Assembly (NCBI RefSeq): GCF_004000745.1
Contig: NZ_BILV01000009.1
Coordinates: 1 to 64,000, forward strand
Direction of reading: 5' to 3'
Source of the DNA: Paenibacillus barengoltzii NBRC 101215
Lineage (GTDB): Bacteria; Bacillota; Bacilli; Paenibacillales; Paenibacillaceae
DNA: 64,000 nucleotides
A program made the translations under genes and the position numbers. Numbering within the stretch: the first letter of the stretch is position 1; the number at the start of each line of letters is the position of its first letter. The notes below the pieces were generated by a model. It was not told where the DNA came from. It was given only the letters and a program-made list of their open reading frames with translations, and did not search any database. Shown piece after piece: positions 8,939 through 19,505 of this stretch.

Positions 8939-10294
8939 ATGGATTATCAAGCTTACTTTAATACGAACCGTGAACAACACTTGAAGGAACTCGGCGATTT
9001 GCTTCGGATTCCCAGCATCTCAGCTTTGTCCGAACACAAAGGCGATGTGCAGAAAGCTGCCGAATGGATCGCCGAAGCGTTGCGCCGCGCCGGGATGGAA
9101 TCGGTAGAGATTCATCCTACCGCAGGGCATCCGATCGTTTATGCCGAGCATCTGCATGCGCCTGGGAAGCCAACCGTTCTCGTATACGGGCATTATGACG
9201 TTCAACCGGTAGACCCGCTGAATCTGTGGGAGACGCCGCCGTTTGAGCCATCCATTCGGAACGGCAAGCTGTATGCCCGCGGAGCGACAGATGATAAAGG
9301 CCAAGTATTTATGCATATCAAGGCCGTAGAGGCGATTTTGAAGCAGGAGAAAGAACTTCCCGTTAACATTAAGTTCTGCATCGAAGGGGAAGAGGAAGTG
9401 ACCAGCCCGAACCTGCCCGCCTTCTTGGAAGCGAACCAGGACAAGCTGGCCGCTGACGTGATCCTGATCTCTGACACCGCGCTGATGGCACCGGGCAAAC
9501 CGGCGATCTGCATCGGCCTGCGCGGCTTGTGTGCGATGGAAGTCTCGGTGTATACCGCCAACACGGATTTGCACTCCGGTACCTATGGCGGCGGCGTCCC
9601 TAACGCGTTGCATGCGATGGTATCGCTGCTCGCTTCCCTGCATGACGAGCAAGGCCGAGTCACGGTCGAAGGCTTCTATGAAGGCGTACACGAGCTGTCT
9701 GCACTGGAACGCGAAGAGTTCGCCAAGCAACAATTTGACGAAGAGAAGCTCAAGCAGGACCTTGGACTGAAGGAGCTGTTTGGCGAAGCGGGGTACTCCT
9801 TCGTTGAGCGGACCGGAGCCCGGCCAACGCTGGAACTCAACGGGGTGTACGGCGGATTCCAAGGGGAAGGAACCAAAACGGTACTGCCGAAGGAAGCCCA
9901 CGCCAAAATCACCTGCCGCCTCGTTGGCGACCAGGATCCGCAAGCCACGATCGATCGCATCGAACGGCATCTGCACAAACATCTGCAACCGGGAGCAACC
10001 TTGAAGGTCAAAGCGACCGAGAAAGCGCGTGCCTTCACCTGCAATCCGGAAGATCCGATGCTGCAAAAAGCGGCCGATGCCTACGAAGCCATTTACGGCA
10101 CTCGGGCGCTGTTTACGAAGGACGGCGGTTCGATCCCGATCGTCGAGACCTTGTCCCGCGTCCTGTCGGCTCCAGCTGTGATGATGGGCTTCGGGCTGCC
10201 GGATGAAAACCTGCATGCGCCGAACGAACATTTTAACCTGGAGAACTTCGACAAAGGGTTGCTCACGATCGTTCATTATTTGAAGTCGCTGTAA
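8939..10294 (+). CDS. M20 family dipeptidase
   Basis: A zinc-dependent dipeptidase/aminoacylase of the M20 (ArgE/DapE/CPG2) family, 451 residues, cytoplasmic. Metal-site motifs are VLVYGHYDVQPVDP, GATDDKGQ and EGEEEVTS, with the C-terminal His in HAPNEHF. The insertion domain for dimerisation lies at about 190-360. The start is the ATG at 8939, 11 bases after GGGAGG; an in-frame TTG at 8933 lies 5 bases after it and cannot be excluded. It is a single-gene unit ended by a hairpin. Confidence 0.92.
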   Translation: MDYQAYFNTNREQHLKELGDLLRIPSISALSEHKGDVQKAAEWIAEALRRAGMESVEIHPTAGHPIVYAEHLHAPGKPTVLVYGHYDVQPVDPLNLWETPPFEPSIRNGKLYARGATDDKGQVFMHIKAVEAILKQEKELPVNIKFCIEGEEEVTSPNLPAFLEANQDKLAADVILISDTALMAPGKPAICIGLRGLCAMEVSVYTANTDLHSGTYGGGVPNALHAMVSLLASLHDEQGRVTVEGFYEGVHELSALEREEFAKQQFDEEKLKQDLGLKELFGEAGYSFVERTGARPTLELNGVYGGFQGEGTKTVLPKEAHAKITCRLVGDQDPQATIDRIERHLHKHLQPGATLKVKATEKARAFTCNPEDPMLQKAADAYEAIYGTRALFTKDGGSIPIVETLSRVLSAPAVMMGFGLPDENLHAPNEHFNLENFDKGLLTIVHYLKSL

Positions 10295-10314
10295 GCAACG
10301 TTCGTTTAGCCAAT

Positions 10315-10360
10315 AACCTCCGGCATCTGATGTGAATAGGATGCTTGGAGGTTTTTTTAT
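10315..10360 (+). terminator. Terminator after the M20 dipeptidase gene
   Basis: Stem AACCTCCGGCATC / GATGCTTGGAGGTT followed by T7, about 20 bases after the stop codon. Confidence 0.8.
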
Positions 10361-10376
10361 TGGTGAAAAATGCGCA

Positions 10377-10420
10377 CAAAAAAACCTTCCCTTTCCCCCT
10401 TGCGGGGTGAAAAAGAAGGC
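10377..10420 (-). terminator. Terminator after gerE
   Basis: On the minus strand GCCTTC...CACCCC-GCAA-GGGGG...GGAAGG is followed by T7, just past the gerE stop. Confidence 0.7.
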
Positions 10421-10451
10421 TTGCGGCTTTCTACGAACACGTAGTTCACCG

Positions 10452-10676
10452 TCAGATTTTCAGCTCCCCAAGCTTGATCAGCTCGACAACCGCCTGCGCG
10501 CGACCTTTGACATTCAACTTTTGCATGACGTTAGAAATGTGATTACGGACGGTTTTCTCACTAATAAACAGTTGCCCGGCAATGTCGCGCGTCGTTTTAT
10601 CCTGCACGAGAAGCTCGAAGACCTCTCGTTCACGATTAGTTAACAGAAATTTGCTGTTACGATCGCTGCTCTTCAA
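10452..10676 (-). CDS. gerE: GerE, late mother-cell sporulation transcription factor
   Basis: A small LuxR-type helix-turn-helix regulator that acts with sigma-K in the mother cell to control coat and crust genes. The 74 residues equal the length of B. subtilis GerE, and the core LLTNREREVFELLVQDKTT, then LFISEKTVRNHISNVMQKL, is close to identical with it. There is no receiver domain, as expected. It starts at TTG (10676), 9 bases after GGAGGGG. A CATAAGATG element upstream (about 10742-10750, minus strand) resembles a sigma-K -10 box with one mismatch; this is a weak guess. Confidence 0.96.
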   Translation of the reverse strand: MKSSDRNSKFLLTNREREVFELLVQDKTTRDIAGQLFISEKTVRNHISNVMQKLNVKGRAQAVVELIKLGELKI

Positions 10677-10794
10677 AATGCGTCACCCCTCCTTGCTCGG
10701 GTTTTGTGGTTTAACAAGGTTCAGGGATACAGTCAACACATCTTATGAAGAAACAGGGTTAATGGTGCGGTGCCGTATAGAAATGGGCGGCCCG

Positions 10795-12327
<1,533 letters not shown>

Positions 12328-12379
12328 TTATGTCTATCATAACCCGGCAACTTACGTGTACGCTATCAGAACAGGAGAT

Positions 12380-12413
12380 AAAAAAAGAACCACGGCTCAT
12401 CTCCATGGTTCCT
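12380..12413 (-). terminator. Terminator after the MarR gene
   Basis: On the minus strand GGAACCATGG / CCGTGGTTC (one mismatch) is followed by T7. Confidence 0.75.
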
Positions 12414-12427
12414 TTCCGTTAACATGT

Positions 12428-12883
12428 TCACCGTTCCTCATCCGCCTTGGAATTGTTGGATAGCTTCTCCAAAATTGTGATCATCATCTCCAGCTCCTGT
12501 TGGCTGAGAACGGATAAATGCGTTTTCAATACTTCCCTTGATTTCTTTCGAGCTTCCGCCAACACCTCGGCCCCCCGCTCGGTTACCGACAGCAGCACCG
12601 CCCGCCGGTCCTGTTCGTCATGCCGTCGCTCCACGAATCCGCTTTGGACCAGACGATCGACCATCACTGTAATCGCGCTGGGCTTCACCTCCAGCTTGTC
12701 AGCCAAATAGCTGACATTGCAGTTGGACTTCTTCGCAATCAACATCAGCGTATGAAATTGCGGGCCCGTCAGACCAAGTTCCTGATGGTGCATTAATTCG
12801 CTCTTCACTTTCCGAAACGAACGGGTCCATACCGACTCGATCCGATCTATGTAATTGTCGAGATCAAAGGACAACAATACCAT
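12428..12883 (-). CDS. MarR family transcriptional regulator
   Basis: A dimeric winged-helix regulator of 151 residues. The helix-turn-helix lies at about 55-100 (CNVSYLADKLEVKPSAITVM), followed by the wing VERRHDEQDRRAVLLSVTERG, a diagnostic MarR motif. The C-terminal helices serve dimerisation. It is transcribed away from the murR-nagBA unit and towards glpK, separated from both by a terminator and by intergenic DNA. Its target and ligand are unknown; local regulation of either neighbour is possible but not shown. Confidence 0.9.
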   Translation of the reverse strand: MVLLSFDLDNYIDRIESVWTRSFRKVKSELMHHQELGLTGPQFHTLMLIAKKSNCNVSYLADKLEVKPSAITVMVDRLVQSGFVERRHDEQDRRAVLLSVTERGAEVLAEARKKSREVLKTHLSVLSQQELEMMITILEKLSNNSKADEER

Positions 12884-12974
12884 TCCTCTCTCCGATAATA
12901 ACCCTGCTTTTAAAGTGTATTATGCGAACACCGAAAATTCAAGGAATCTGTCGCCATTTGACGGGCAACCCTAC

Positions 12975-13003
12975 TTGAAAAGGGCGGGAAAATCGCTTAT
13001 GAT
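12975..13003 (+). promoter_or_regulatory. Sigma-A promoter of the murR/rpiR-nagBA operon
   Basis: TTGAAA (12975-12980), a 17-base spacer and TATGAT (12998-13003). Transcription would start near 13010, about 108 bases before the first ATG. Confidence 0.7.
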
Positions 13004-13022
13004 GAAACCGAGTTATCAAAAT

Positions 13023-13064
13023 AATTTTCACAATCTGCAGAAAATTAATAAAAATTATTTTCGC
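13023..13064 (+). promoter_or_regulatory. Probable operator of the amino-sugar operon
   Basis: A perfect inverted repeat AATTTTC-N10-GAAAATT (13023-13046) lies just downstream of the predicted transcription start. A further AATTATTTTCGCAG half-site follows at about 13051-13064. The placement is that of a repressor site, and the first gene of the operon encodes an RpiR-type repressor. Confidence 0.5.
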
Positions 13065-13117
13065 AGAAAGCGAACAAGCTTATCAACGGCTGAACTTCCT
13101 GAGGGAGGGACTTATCT

Positions 13118-13987
13118 ATGACACCCATATTGCATGCGGTATCCAGTCACTTAGAGACGCTGTCGCCGCAGGAACGCAAGCTGGGCGAATACATTTTGGA
13201 GTCGCCGGCCACCGTGATTCATCAGGGAATCACAGAGCTAGCCAATGCGTGCGGGATTAGTCCCTCCACGGTGACAAGGTTCTGCAAGACGTTTCACTTT
13301 AAAGGCTTCCCTGATTTCAAAATGAAGCTGGCTTCCGAGCTGGCTCACAAGCCTGCCGAGAACCACTACCAGGACATCATCGCCGGCAACGACCTGCAAA
13401 AAATCGTCGAAGCGATGGAAACCAACCATCTCGCCTCGATTACCGACACCACCCGGCTGCTGGACATGAACCAGCTGTCTCGGGCCGTTGAGGCACTATG
13501 CTGCGCCAAGCGCATTGATCTGTACGGTGTGGCGACTTCCTCAATTGTCGCCCAGGACTTTTACCAGAAGCTGGTGCGTATCGGTAAGAACTGCACCGCC
13601 TTTGCGGATTCCCATATGCAGATCACTTCCGCCTCTTCGCTCAACGAAGGCGACGTAGCGTTGGCGATCTCCTACTCAGGTGAAACGCCAGAAACGATCG
13701 ATGCCCTGCGCTGCGCCAAGGACAGCGGTGCTATCACGATGTCGCTCACGCAGTACAGCAGCAACTCTCTGGCTTCACTTGCAGATATTGCTTTATTCTC
13801 CTCCTCGTTAGAGGAAGGCATGCGCCGAGGCGATATGGCTTCGCGGATTGCGCAGCTGCACGTCATCGATATTTTATTTACGGGCATGGTCAGCTTGGAA
13901 TTCGAGGACTTCATTCCGAAGCTGGAGAGCTCGTATCAGAATGTTCAAATTTATCGTAAAACCCAAGGAGGGCAACACGAATGCTGA
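13118..13987 (+). CDS. MurR/RpiR family transcriptional regulator (HTH plus SIS domain)
   Basis: A regulator of 289 residues with an N-terminal RpiR helix-turn-helix (about 1-77, with ELANACGISPSTVTRFCKTF) and a C-terminal SIS domain (about 120-250) that binds phosphosugars. The SIS signature DVALAISYSGETPETI is visible. It is the first gene of an operon with nagB and nagA, which it overlaps, so it very probably senses GlcNAc-6-P, GlcN-6-P or a MurNAc-6-P-type ligand and controls its own operon. The start follows GGAGGG at 8 bases. GntR-type NagR is the usual regulator in Bacillus, so the RpiR type is a variation. Confidence 0.92.
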   Translation: MTPILHAVSSHLETLSPQERKLGEYILESPATVIHQGITELANACGISPSTVTRFCKTFHFKGFPDFKMKLASELAHKPAENHYQDIIAGNDLQKIVEAMETNHLASITDTTRLLDMNQLSRAVEALCCAKRIDLYGVATSSIVAQDFYQKLVRIGKNCTAFADSHMQITSASSLNEGDVALAISYSGETPETIDALRCAKDSGAITMSLTQYSSNSLASLADIALFSSSLEEGMRRGDMASRIAQLHVIDILFTGMVSLEFEDFIPKLESSYQNVQIYRKTQGGQHEC

Positions 13988-14709
13988 ATATTATTAAAAC
14001 CAACAGTGAGCAGCAATTTAATGAAACCGGGGCTGGTATCATCGCAAGCCTCCTGCAATCTAAACCTCGGGCGATTTTGGGGCTGGCTACCGGCAGCACG
14101 CCGGTCGGAGTGTATGAGAAGCTGATCGAATTGTATAAGCAAGGCAGCGTCAGCTTTAAGCAAGCCAGCAGCTATAATCTGGATGAGTACATCGGTTTGC
14201 CGGCAGACCATCCAGAGAGCTATCGCCGTTTCATGGACGAGAAGCTGTTTAATCATATTGATATTTTGCCTGAAAATACGCATGTCCCTGAGGGAAATGC
14301 TCCGGATCCTGAGCAAGCTGCCAAGGACTATGCCAAACTACTGGATCAAGCTGGCCAAATCGATTTGCAGCTGCTGGGCCTTGGACATAACGGCCATATC
14401 GGGTTTAACGAGCCAGCAGATGAATTGACGGGGCCACCGCATGTCGTGAAGCTGCAAGAGCGCACACGGCTGGCGAATGCACGCTTCTTCAACTCCATTG
14501 ACGAGGTGCCAACTCACGCGCTCACCATGGGGATCGGCTCGATCCTGCAGGCTAAACAAATCCTGCTTATGGCCAAAGGCGAAGACAAAGCCGAGATTAT
14601 CGCCAAAGCGTTGAAGGGGCCGATCACGACCCAATGTCCAGCTTCACTGCTGCAAACCCATCCGAATGTAGTTGTCGTCGTTGACCAAGCTGCGGGGAGA
14701 TTCCTGTGA
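13981..14709 (+). CDS. nagB: Glucosamine-6-phosphate deaminase
   Basis: Converts glucosamine 6-phosphate to fructose 6-phosphate and ammonia. The 242 residues carry the phosphate-binding LGLATGSTPVGVYEKL, the catalytic region YNLDEYIGL and the ring-opening motif LLGLGHNGHIGFNEP, then TMGIGSIL. The length fits the short Bacillus-type NagB. The ATG lies inside the end of the rpiR-type gene (7-base overlap), with GGAGGG upstream, so expression is coupled. Confidence 0.96.
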   Translation: MLNIIKTNSEQQFNETGAGIIASLLQSKPRAILGLATGSTPVGVYEKLIELYKQGSVSFKQASSYNLDEYIGLPADHPESYRRFMDEKLFNHIDILPENTHVPEGNAPDPEQAAKDYAKLLDQAGQIDLQLLGLGHNGHIGFNEPADELTGPPHVVKLQERTRLANARFFNSIDEVPTHALTMGIGSILQAKQILLMAKGEDKAEIIAKALKGPITTQCPASLLQTHPNVVVVVDQAAGRFL

Positions 14710-15899
14710 TGAGCAGCGCCGGACGTACCTTCAACCTGATTCATGCCGAAGTTGTCACCCCGCGCGGGACGTTCCGCGACGGCGCAGTGGCGGTGAAAGA
14801 CGGCGTCATCACTTACGTCGGCACCACCGCAGGATTGCCTGAAGCTCATGCCGCAGGTGTTGAGACGATGGATGCCAAAGGCAGCTATGTGCTGCCCGGC
14901 TTTATCGACGTGCACGTCCATGGCGGCATGCTGGAGGATTTCTCTAAACCAAGCAAGCAAGGTCTGGACGCGATTACGAAGCTTCACTGCAGTCAGGGAA
15001 CGACATCGATGTTGGCGACAACGATGACCCTTCCGAAGGCGATGATCGACAACGTGCTGGAAGAAGTCCATCAATATATGGCTGGCGAGATGCCTTATGC
15101 CCAGTTGGTTGGCGTACATTTAGAGGGGCCATTTATCAGCCCGAAATGGCCGGGCGCCCAAAATCCCGAACACATCGTCCCGCCGAATCGCGAATGGATC
15201 GAAGGCTGGGAACAGCAGTATCCGGGGCTAATTAAACAGGTTACGTTTGCGCCTGAACGGGATGGAGCACATGAGTTGATTCGCTATTTGCGGAAGCAGG
15301 GAATCGTCGCGGCTGCCGGACATACCGATGCCACGTACGAAGAAATCATAGCCGCTTACGAGGTGGGCTTGAATCACTCCGTGCATATGTTTAACGCCAT
15401 GACGCCGTTGCATCACCGCAAACCGGGTACCGCCGGGGCCATCCTGAGTACGCCGGGCATCAGCGCAGAAATTATTGCCGATGGCATTCACGTTCATCCA
15501 GCAGCCATCCGGCTGCTTAGCAGCGTGAAGACCGGCAGCAACCTGCTCCTGATCACCGATGCGATGTCGGCTGCAGGCTTAGGTGACGGGGACTACATGC
15601 TTGGCGATTTGCCGGTTGTCGTGAAGAATAATGTCTGCACGCTGCGCGACAGCGAAGGCACGTTAGCCGGAAGCACGTTAACGATGATTCGCGGTTTCCG
15701 CTATCTCGTCCAAGAGGTGGGATTGTCGATCGAACGCGCATCGGAAGCCGCCAGCGTCAATCCGGCGAAGCTGATTCGCATCGATCATTACACCGGCTCG
15801 ATCGAAACCGGCAAACAGGCGGATTTGCTGTTGGTTGACCGTGATTTGGAACTGCAACGTGTATGGGTCAAAGGCCGTGCATTCCAAGATCACGAATAA
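14709..15899 (+). CDS. nagA: N-acetylglucosamine-6-phosphate deacetylase
   Basis: Deacetylates GlcNAc-6-P to GlcN-6-P, feeding NagB. It has an amidohydrolase-superfamily fold with metal and substrate motifs GFIDVHVHGG, LEGPFISP, AAGHTDATYEE, NHSVHMFNAM and ITDAMSAAGLGDG. The ATG at 14709 overlaps the last base of the nagB stop and lies 9 bases after GGGGAG. A GTG at 14706 is also in frame. The order repressor-nagB-nagA (rather than nagAB-R) is typical of a local recycling or chitin/peptidoglycan amino-sugar operon; no PTS transporter is adjacent. Confidence 0.95.
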   Translation: MSSAGRTFNLIHAEVVTPRGTFRDGAVAVKDGVITYVGTTAGLPEAHAAGVETMDAKGSYVLPGFIDVHVHGGMLEDFSKPSKQGLDAITKLHCSQGTTSMLATTMTLPKAMIDNVLEEVHQYMAGEMPYAQLVGVHLEGPFISPKWPGAQNPEHIVPPNREWIEGWEQQYPGLIKQVTFAPERDGAHELIRYLRKQGIVAAAGHTDATYEEIIAAYEVGLNHSVHMFNAMTPLHHRKPGTAGAILSTPGISAEIIADGIHVHPAAIRLLSSVKTGSNLLLITDAMSAAGLGDGDYMLGDLPVVVKNNVCTLRDSEGTLAGSTLTMIRGFRYLVQEVGLSIERASEAASVNPAKLIRIDHYTGSIETGKQADLLLVDRDLELQRVWVKGRAFQDHE

Positions 15900-15921
15900 T
15901 CCAAATCCTCCAAACACAAGA

Positions 15922-15970
15922 TAAAGCGCGAGACGCAGGAAGATTTCTTCCCGCATCTCGCGCTTTTTGG
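15922..15970. terminator. Bidirectional terminator between nagA and the YhcN-like gene
   Basis: Stem AAAGCGCGAGA-GC-GGAAGA / TCTTCC-GC-TCTCGCGCTTTTT lies between the convergent genes. Confidence 0.8.
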
Positions 15971-15989
15971 CATTACTGTTAAACCGCCG

Positions 15990-17048
15990 TTAGCGGGTCG
16001 TCCCTCCGGTGAAGCCGGCGTTCATGTCACGTGCACCTGTTCCTGTCCCATTGCCCATGCCGGCATTAGGTCTAGTTGGCGCATAGCCGTTTGGTCCAGT
16101 CATCGTCCCTGCACGGCCGGGGAATACACGGTTAAGCATCGTTTCAAAATCTCTGATGTAGTTGTTCAGCGTTCCTCCGCCACGGGACTCTGTAGCATAT
16201 TGGCCGATGGTGGATACAAAATCGGAATCGCTTGTTACATAAACGTTGCGGATATGCGGTGCCGTTTGCTTAATGGCAGCCTCGATCCGGTTCTTCAAAT
16301 CCTGGGAAACGTTGCTCGTTCCAGCTCCCAAGGCCCCGTTCCCTGTCGTGAAGCCCGAAGGGGTGTTCGTCATTCCACGCGTACCCATTCGATCTGTTGT
16401 CGTTCCGGTACCTCGGTTCACGCTGGACATGCCCATATTGCCCCCAGGATACATCGACCCGGAGCGGTTGCCAGTTGTACCGGTGCCCTGTATAGAGCCG
16501 TTGTTGTTACGGCTTACGTTGTTCCCGGTTCCAAACCATCCGCGTCCAAGGTCAAAGAGCCCGCCCAAACCGGCTCGATCGTTGCCGCGAGCTAGTCCGT
16601 TGTCCCCAGCCCCGCGGGTACCATAGTCCGCACCGTAAGGCCCGCCAACATTCGTCGTACCCAGGCCCACTCCGTTTGGACGTTGCATACCATAGGCGCT
16701 AGTTCGGCCATTCATATTCATGCCGTGGAGTGTGACACCTACATATGCATCACGGTCGGTAACAACGACATGTGCGGTTTGAACGTCGCGAAGCTGTGCC
16801 ACCTTGTTGCTAAGCGCAGGGCTGTAACGCAGGGAACGGATACGCGTATCCTGTCCGCTGCCGGCGCTGCGGGAGAACAGACGGTTGCCGGGGTTCAAAG
16901 AATTGACATCATAATTGCGGTTATTGCCCCGTAAGCTTTGCGTACGCACATTATTGTCGCCCTTTCCGTCACCGCAGCCTGCCACTAAAGCCATCCCTGC
17001 AATTAACGCTGCGGATAACGATAAGTTTACGACTTTCGCTCCTCGCAT
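15990..17048 (-). CDS. YhcN/YlaJ family sporulation lipoprotein
   Basis: A spore-membrane lipoprotein of the YhcN/YlaJ family (352 residues), implicated in spore outgrowth or germination. The signal peptide ends ALVAGCGDG (lipobox Cys near residue 25). A first conserved block (SNKVAQLRDVQTAHVVVTDR) and a second block (LKNRIEAAIKQTAPHIRNVYV) are the two halves of the domain. They are split by a Gly/Asn/Thr/Met-rich low-complexity linker of over 100 residues, which is long for the family. The start at 17048 has GGAGG 8 bases upstream. Confidence 0.88.
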   Translation of the reverse strand: MRGAKVVNLSLSAALIAGMALVAGCGDGKGDNNVRTQSLRGNNRNYDVNSLNPGNRLFSRSAGSGQDTRIRSLRYSPALSNKVAQLRDVQTAHVVVTDRDAYVGVTLHGMNMNGRTSAYGMQRPNGVGLGTTNVGGPYGADYGTRGAGDNGLARGNDRAGLGGLFDLGRGWFGTGNNVSRNNNGSIQGTGTTGNRSGSMYPGGNMGMSSVNRGTGTTTDRMGTRGMTNTPSGFTTGNGALGAGTSNVSQDLKNRIEAAIKQTAPHIRNVYVTSDSDFVSTIGQYATESRGGGTLNNYIRDFETMLNRVFPGRAGTMTGPNGYAPTRPNAGMGNGTGTGARDMNAGFTGGTTR

Positions 17049-17260
17049 GTAGTCAACCTCCATCCGAAAAAGTAATGTATGAAACAGGACTTATGATGCG
17101 CCAAATCCCGTAGTCGTCATACAGGTAAACATAACCGAGCCACCCACCTGCCACCTGAGCTTTTGCAGGCTTTTATCGCGGGAAATCTACCCACACGTCC
17201 AAATCAGATGACGCGTACACTAAATCTGAGACGCTGATTAACCTCAAGGGGTGCTGGCCC

Positions 17261-18331
17261 ATGAAAGTGCTGTTTACGTTTTACGTTCCGAGCGGCGGGG
17301 TCGAAACATTAAACCGCTTGCGCTGCGAAGCGCTCAGAAGCCGGAACATTGAAGGCCATATTTTGTATTTGCGTCCCGGTACCGGGCTCATCAACACGCA
17401 GCAGGCTAATATTCCCGTAATGGTGGACCCAAGCGATGCCGAACTCGCTCAACGTTTGCCGCAATATGATGCCGTTATAGCTACCTCGGATTATTGGATG
17501 CCCGGACGGCTGCGCCGGCTTGGGTTTCACAAACCGATAATTTTTGAAATTCAAGGCTTGGGCACGCGGGAGCAAGCGGATCAGACGCTTCGGGAAGGCA
17601 AGGACGAAATCTTACGAAATTGCCAGGCTTCGCTGATGCCTCCAACCCCCCATTTGATGGAGTTGGCCTCCACCCACTATCCCACATTGCCCAAGTTCGT
17701 ATTGATGAATCCGCTGGATACTCGGCACTTCCGTCATATCGCACAACCGAAGTATCCGGTACCCATTATCGCTTGGGTCGGACGTCTGGACCCGAATAAG
17801 AACTGGGAATTATTTCTGAAAATTACGGCCGCCCTGCTTCGTCAACGTCCACAGATGGAAATTTGGATGTTCCTCGATTATCAACTTCCGTCTGAGGAGA
17901 CGAAAAACAAGTTTTGGCAGTATGTTCAACGCTTGGGATTAGAATCCAACCTGAAATTGTATCCGAATACCCCCAATCGGGAGATGCCTTATTATTTATC
18001 CCGCGTCGGCGATTCCGGAGGGCTCATGATTTCCACATCTACCCTGGAGGGCTTCGGATATGCCGTTGCCGAGGCATTAGCTTGTCGTTGCCCCGTGCTG
18101 ACCACCGATTCGGATGGTGTACGTCTCTTTATCAAACATAATGAGACGGGAAAATTTTTCGCGTACCCGCAAGTGGGCCAAGCGGTTGCCGGCGCATTGG
18201 AGCTGATGGATCATCACGAACAGCGGGAGAAGATCCGCAGCATGGGGGAACAGCATGTCCACCAGTGGCTGTCGCCGCAACAATATGCTGATTCCTTCCG
18301 CCAAATGTTGCAAAGCTTAGGAGTAAAATAA
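17261..18331 (+). CDS. Family 4-type glycosyltransferase
   Basis: A GT-B fold glycosyltransferase of 356 residues. The C-terminal nucleotide-sugar domain shows IIAWVGRLDPNKNWELFL and the GT4 signature STLEGFGYAVAEALACRCPV (the E-x7-E region). The N-terminal domain is short. The only rightward gene of the polysaccharide locus, it converges on the leftward set and shares a bidirectional terminator with it. Donor and acceptor cannot be inferred. There is no signal peptide, so it acts in the cytoplasm. The start is the first ATG after an AAGGGG site. Confidence 0.85.
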   Translation: MKVLFTFYVPSGGVETLNRLRCEALRSRNIEGHILYLRPGTGLINTQQANIPVMVDPSDAELAQRLPQYDAVIATSDYWMPGRLRRLGFHKPIIFEIQGLGTREQADQTLREGKDEILRNCQASLMPPTPHLMELASTHYPTLPKFVLMNPLDTRHFRHIAQPKYPVPIIAWVGRLDPNKNWELFLKITAALLRQRPQMEIWMFLDYQLPSEETKNKFWQYVQRLGLESNLKLYPNTPNREMPYYLSRVGDSGGLMISTSTLEGFGYAVAEALACRCPVLTTDSDGVRLFIKHNETGKFFAYPQVGQAVAGALELMDHHEQREKIRSMGEQHVHQWLSPQQYADSFRQMLQSLGVK

Positions 18332-18341
18332 AGAAACAAAT

Positions 18342-18375
18342 GAAAGAACCTCCAGGAATCTGGAGGTTCTTTTGT
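18342..18375. terminator. Bidirectional terminator at the left end of the polysaccharide locus
   Basis: Perfect stem AAAGAACCTCCAG / CTGGAGGTTCTTT with a 4-base loop, between the convergent glycosyltransferase genes. Confidence 0.85.
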
Positions 18376-18417
18376 CGGCAATTGTTCTGCAAAATGCATA
18401 TACTATTGGGGAGCCGC

Positions 18418-19488
18418 CTATGAGGTAGACGTATTTTCCAAAGCCAACTTCAACTTCTTCTCATTTTCACGGAGGCCTGGATCCTCTGGCAAATAACGAA
18501 GCGCCTCCCGGTTATGTTCATACGCTTGACGTAAATGGCCAAGCCGCGCATAACACAAACATAACCGACTATGCGGCAACCAGGTTCGGGGCGCCGACTG
18601 AACGATCGCTGTCCAACTGCCAACATGGGCATTCTGTAACGCCTGACCGTACCAATAGACTGCCATCGCCCATTCCTGTCGATCCTCCATACATCTTCCG
18701 ATCGCACAGCAAATTTCCGAACTCGGAATTTGATATTGGAGAGATCGCAGCAACGTCTCCAGTTTCTGTCCTTCGCGTCCCAAAAAACCATAGCAATCCG
18801 CTAAACGAGCGCAGGCCAGAATCAGATCATCCCGGTTCGCCATCGGATCGAGAAGGAATTCCGTAAACTGCGGTACGGCTTCCTCATATCGTCCAGCATC
18901 TGCGAGCTCGCATGCGAAATGAAAACGCAGTCTTCCTTGCAGTTCACCGCCGGAAGCCAAATGATGCTCGATGATCTTTAAATTTCGGCCGGAATGGCCC
19001 CCGGTTCCGCGATGAGTTACAGCGATATCCGTTAGCAGCTGCTTTCCATCCGGAATATCCAAGTATTCATGTACGATGCCAATCCAGCGATACTTCCGGC
19101 TCCGTTTGACTAATCGGTTCCGCCGGGTGTAGGCCAGCGGCGCTCCGGTCTGTTCCTCCTCATGCAGCACATAATTCATCAGAACCGCGTCGATGTCGGA
19201 GCTCAAATTTTGCTTGAGCTGAAGGAGCTTGGCGCGGTTGGGTTCGGTGAACACATCATCGGCATCCATCCACAGAATATATTCACAGGTTGCCAAGGAG
19301 AAAGCGAAATTCCTTGCAGCCGCAAAATCGTCCTGCCAAGCGAAATCATACACCTTGGCCCCGAATTCCTCCGCAACCGCCTTCGTGCGGTCGGTTGAAC
19401 CCGTATCTACGATCACCATTTCGTCCACCAGATCGGAGACGGACTTTAAGCATACGGGTAAACGGGCTTCTTCGTTCTTGACAATCAT
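18418..19488 (-). CDS. Family 2 glycosyltransferase with C-terminal TPR-like region
   Basis: A GT-A fold enzyme like Bacillus SunS/WaaE-type GT2 proteins. MIVKNEEARLP, VDEMVIVDTGSTDRT and the metal-binding ILWMDADD are clear in residues 1-95. The C-terminal half is helical and repeat-like (TPR type). The family normally begins ISLCMIVKNE, and here ITISLC is encoded in frame just before the ATG. The true start may therefore be a CTG at 19509 that overlaps the upstream stop (see finding). It is the last gene of the leftward polysaccharide operon. Donor sugar unknown. Confidence 0.87.
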   Translation of the reverse strand: MIVKNEEARLPVCLKSVSDLVDEMVIVDTGSTDRTKAVAEEFGAKVYDFAWQDDFAAARNFAFSLATCEYILWMDADDVFTEPNRAKLLQLKQNLSSDIDAVLMNYVLHEEEQTGAPLAYTRRNRLVKRSRKYRWIGIVHEYLDIPDGKQLLTDIAVTHRGTGGHSGRNLKIIEHHLASGGELQGRLRFHFACELADAGRYEEAVPQFTEFLLDPMANRDDLILACARLADCYGFLGREGQKLETLLRSLQYQIPSSEICCAIGRCMEDRQEWAMAVYWYGQALQNAHVGSWTAIVQSAPRTWLPHSRLCLCYARLGHLRQAYEHNREALRYLPEDPGLRENEKKLKLALENTSTS

Positions 19489-19505
19489 ACATAAACTTAT
19501 CGTGA

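Noticed and set aside
9020-10276. 418-codon minus-strand open frame opposite the M20 dipeptidase gene
   Set aside because: It mirrors a clearly coding M20 gene, has shadow composition (Arg/Gln/Phe/His-rich), and no recognisable family motif.
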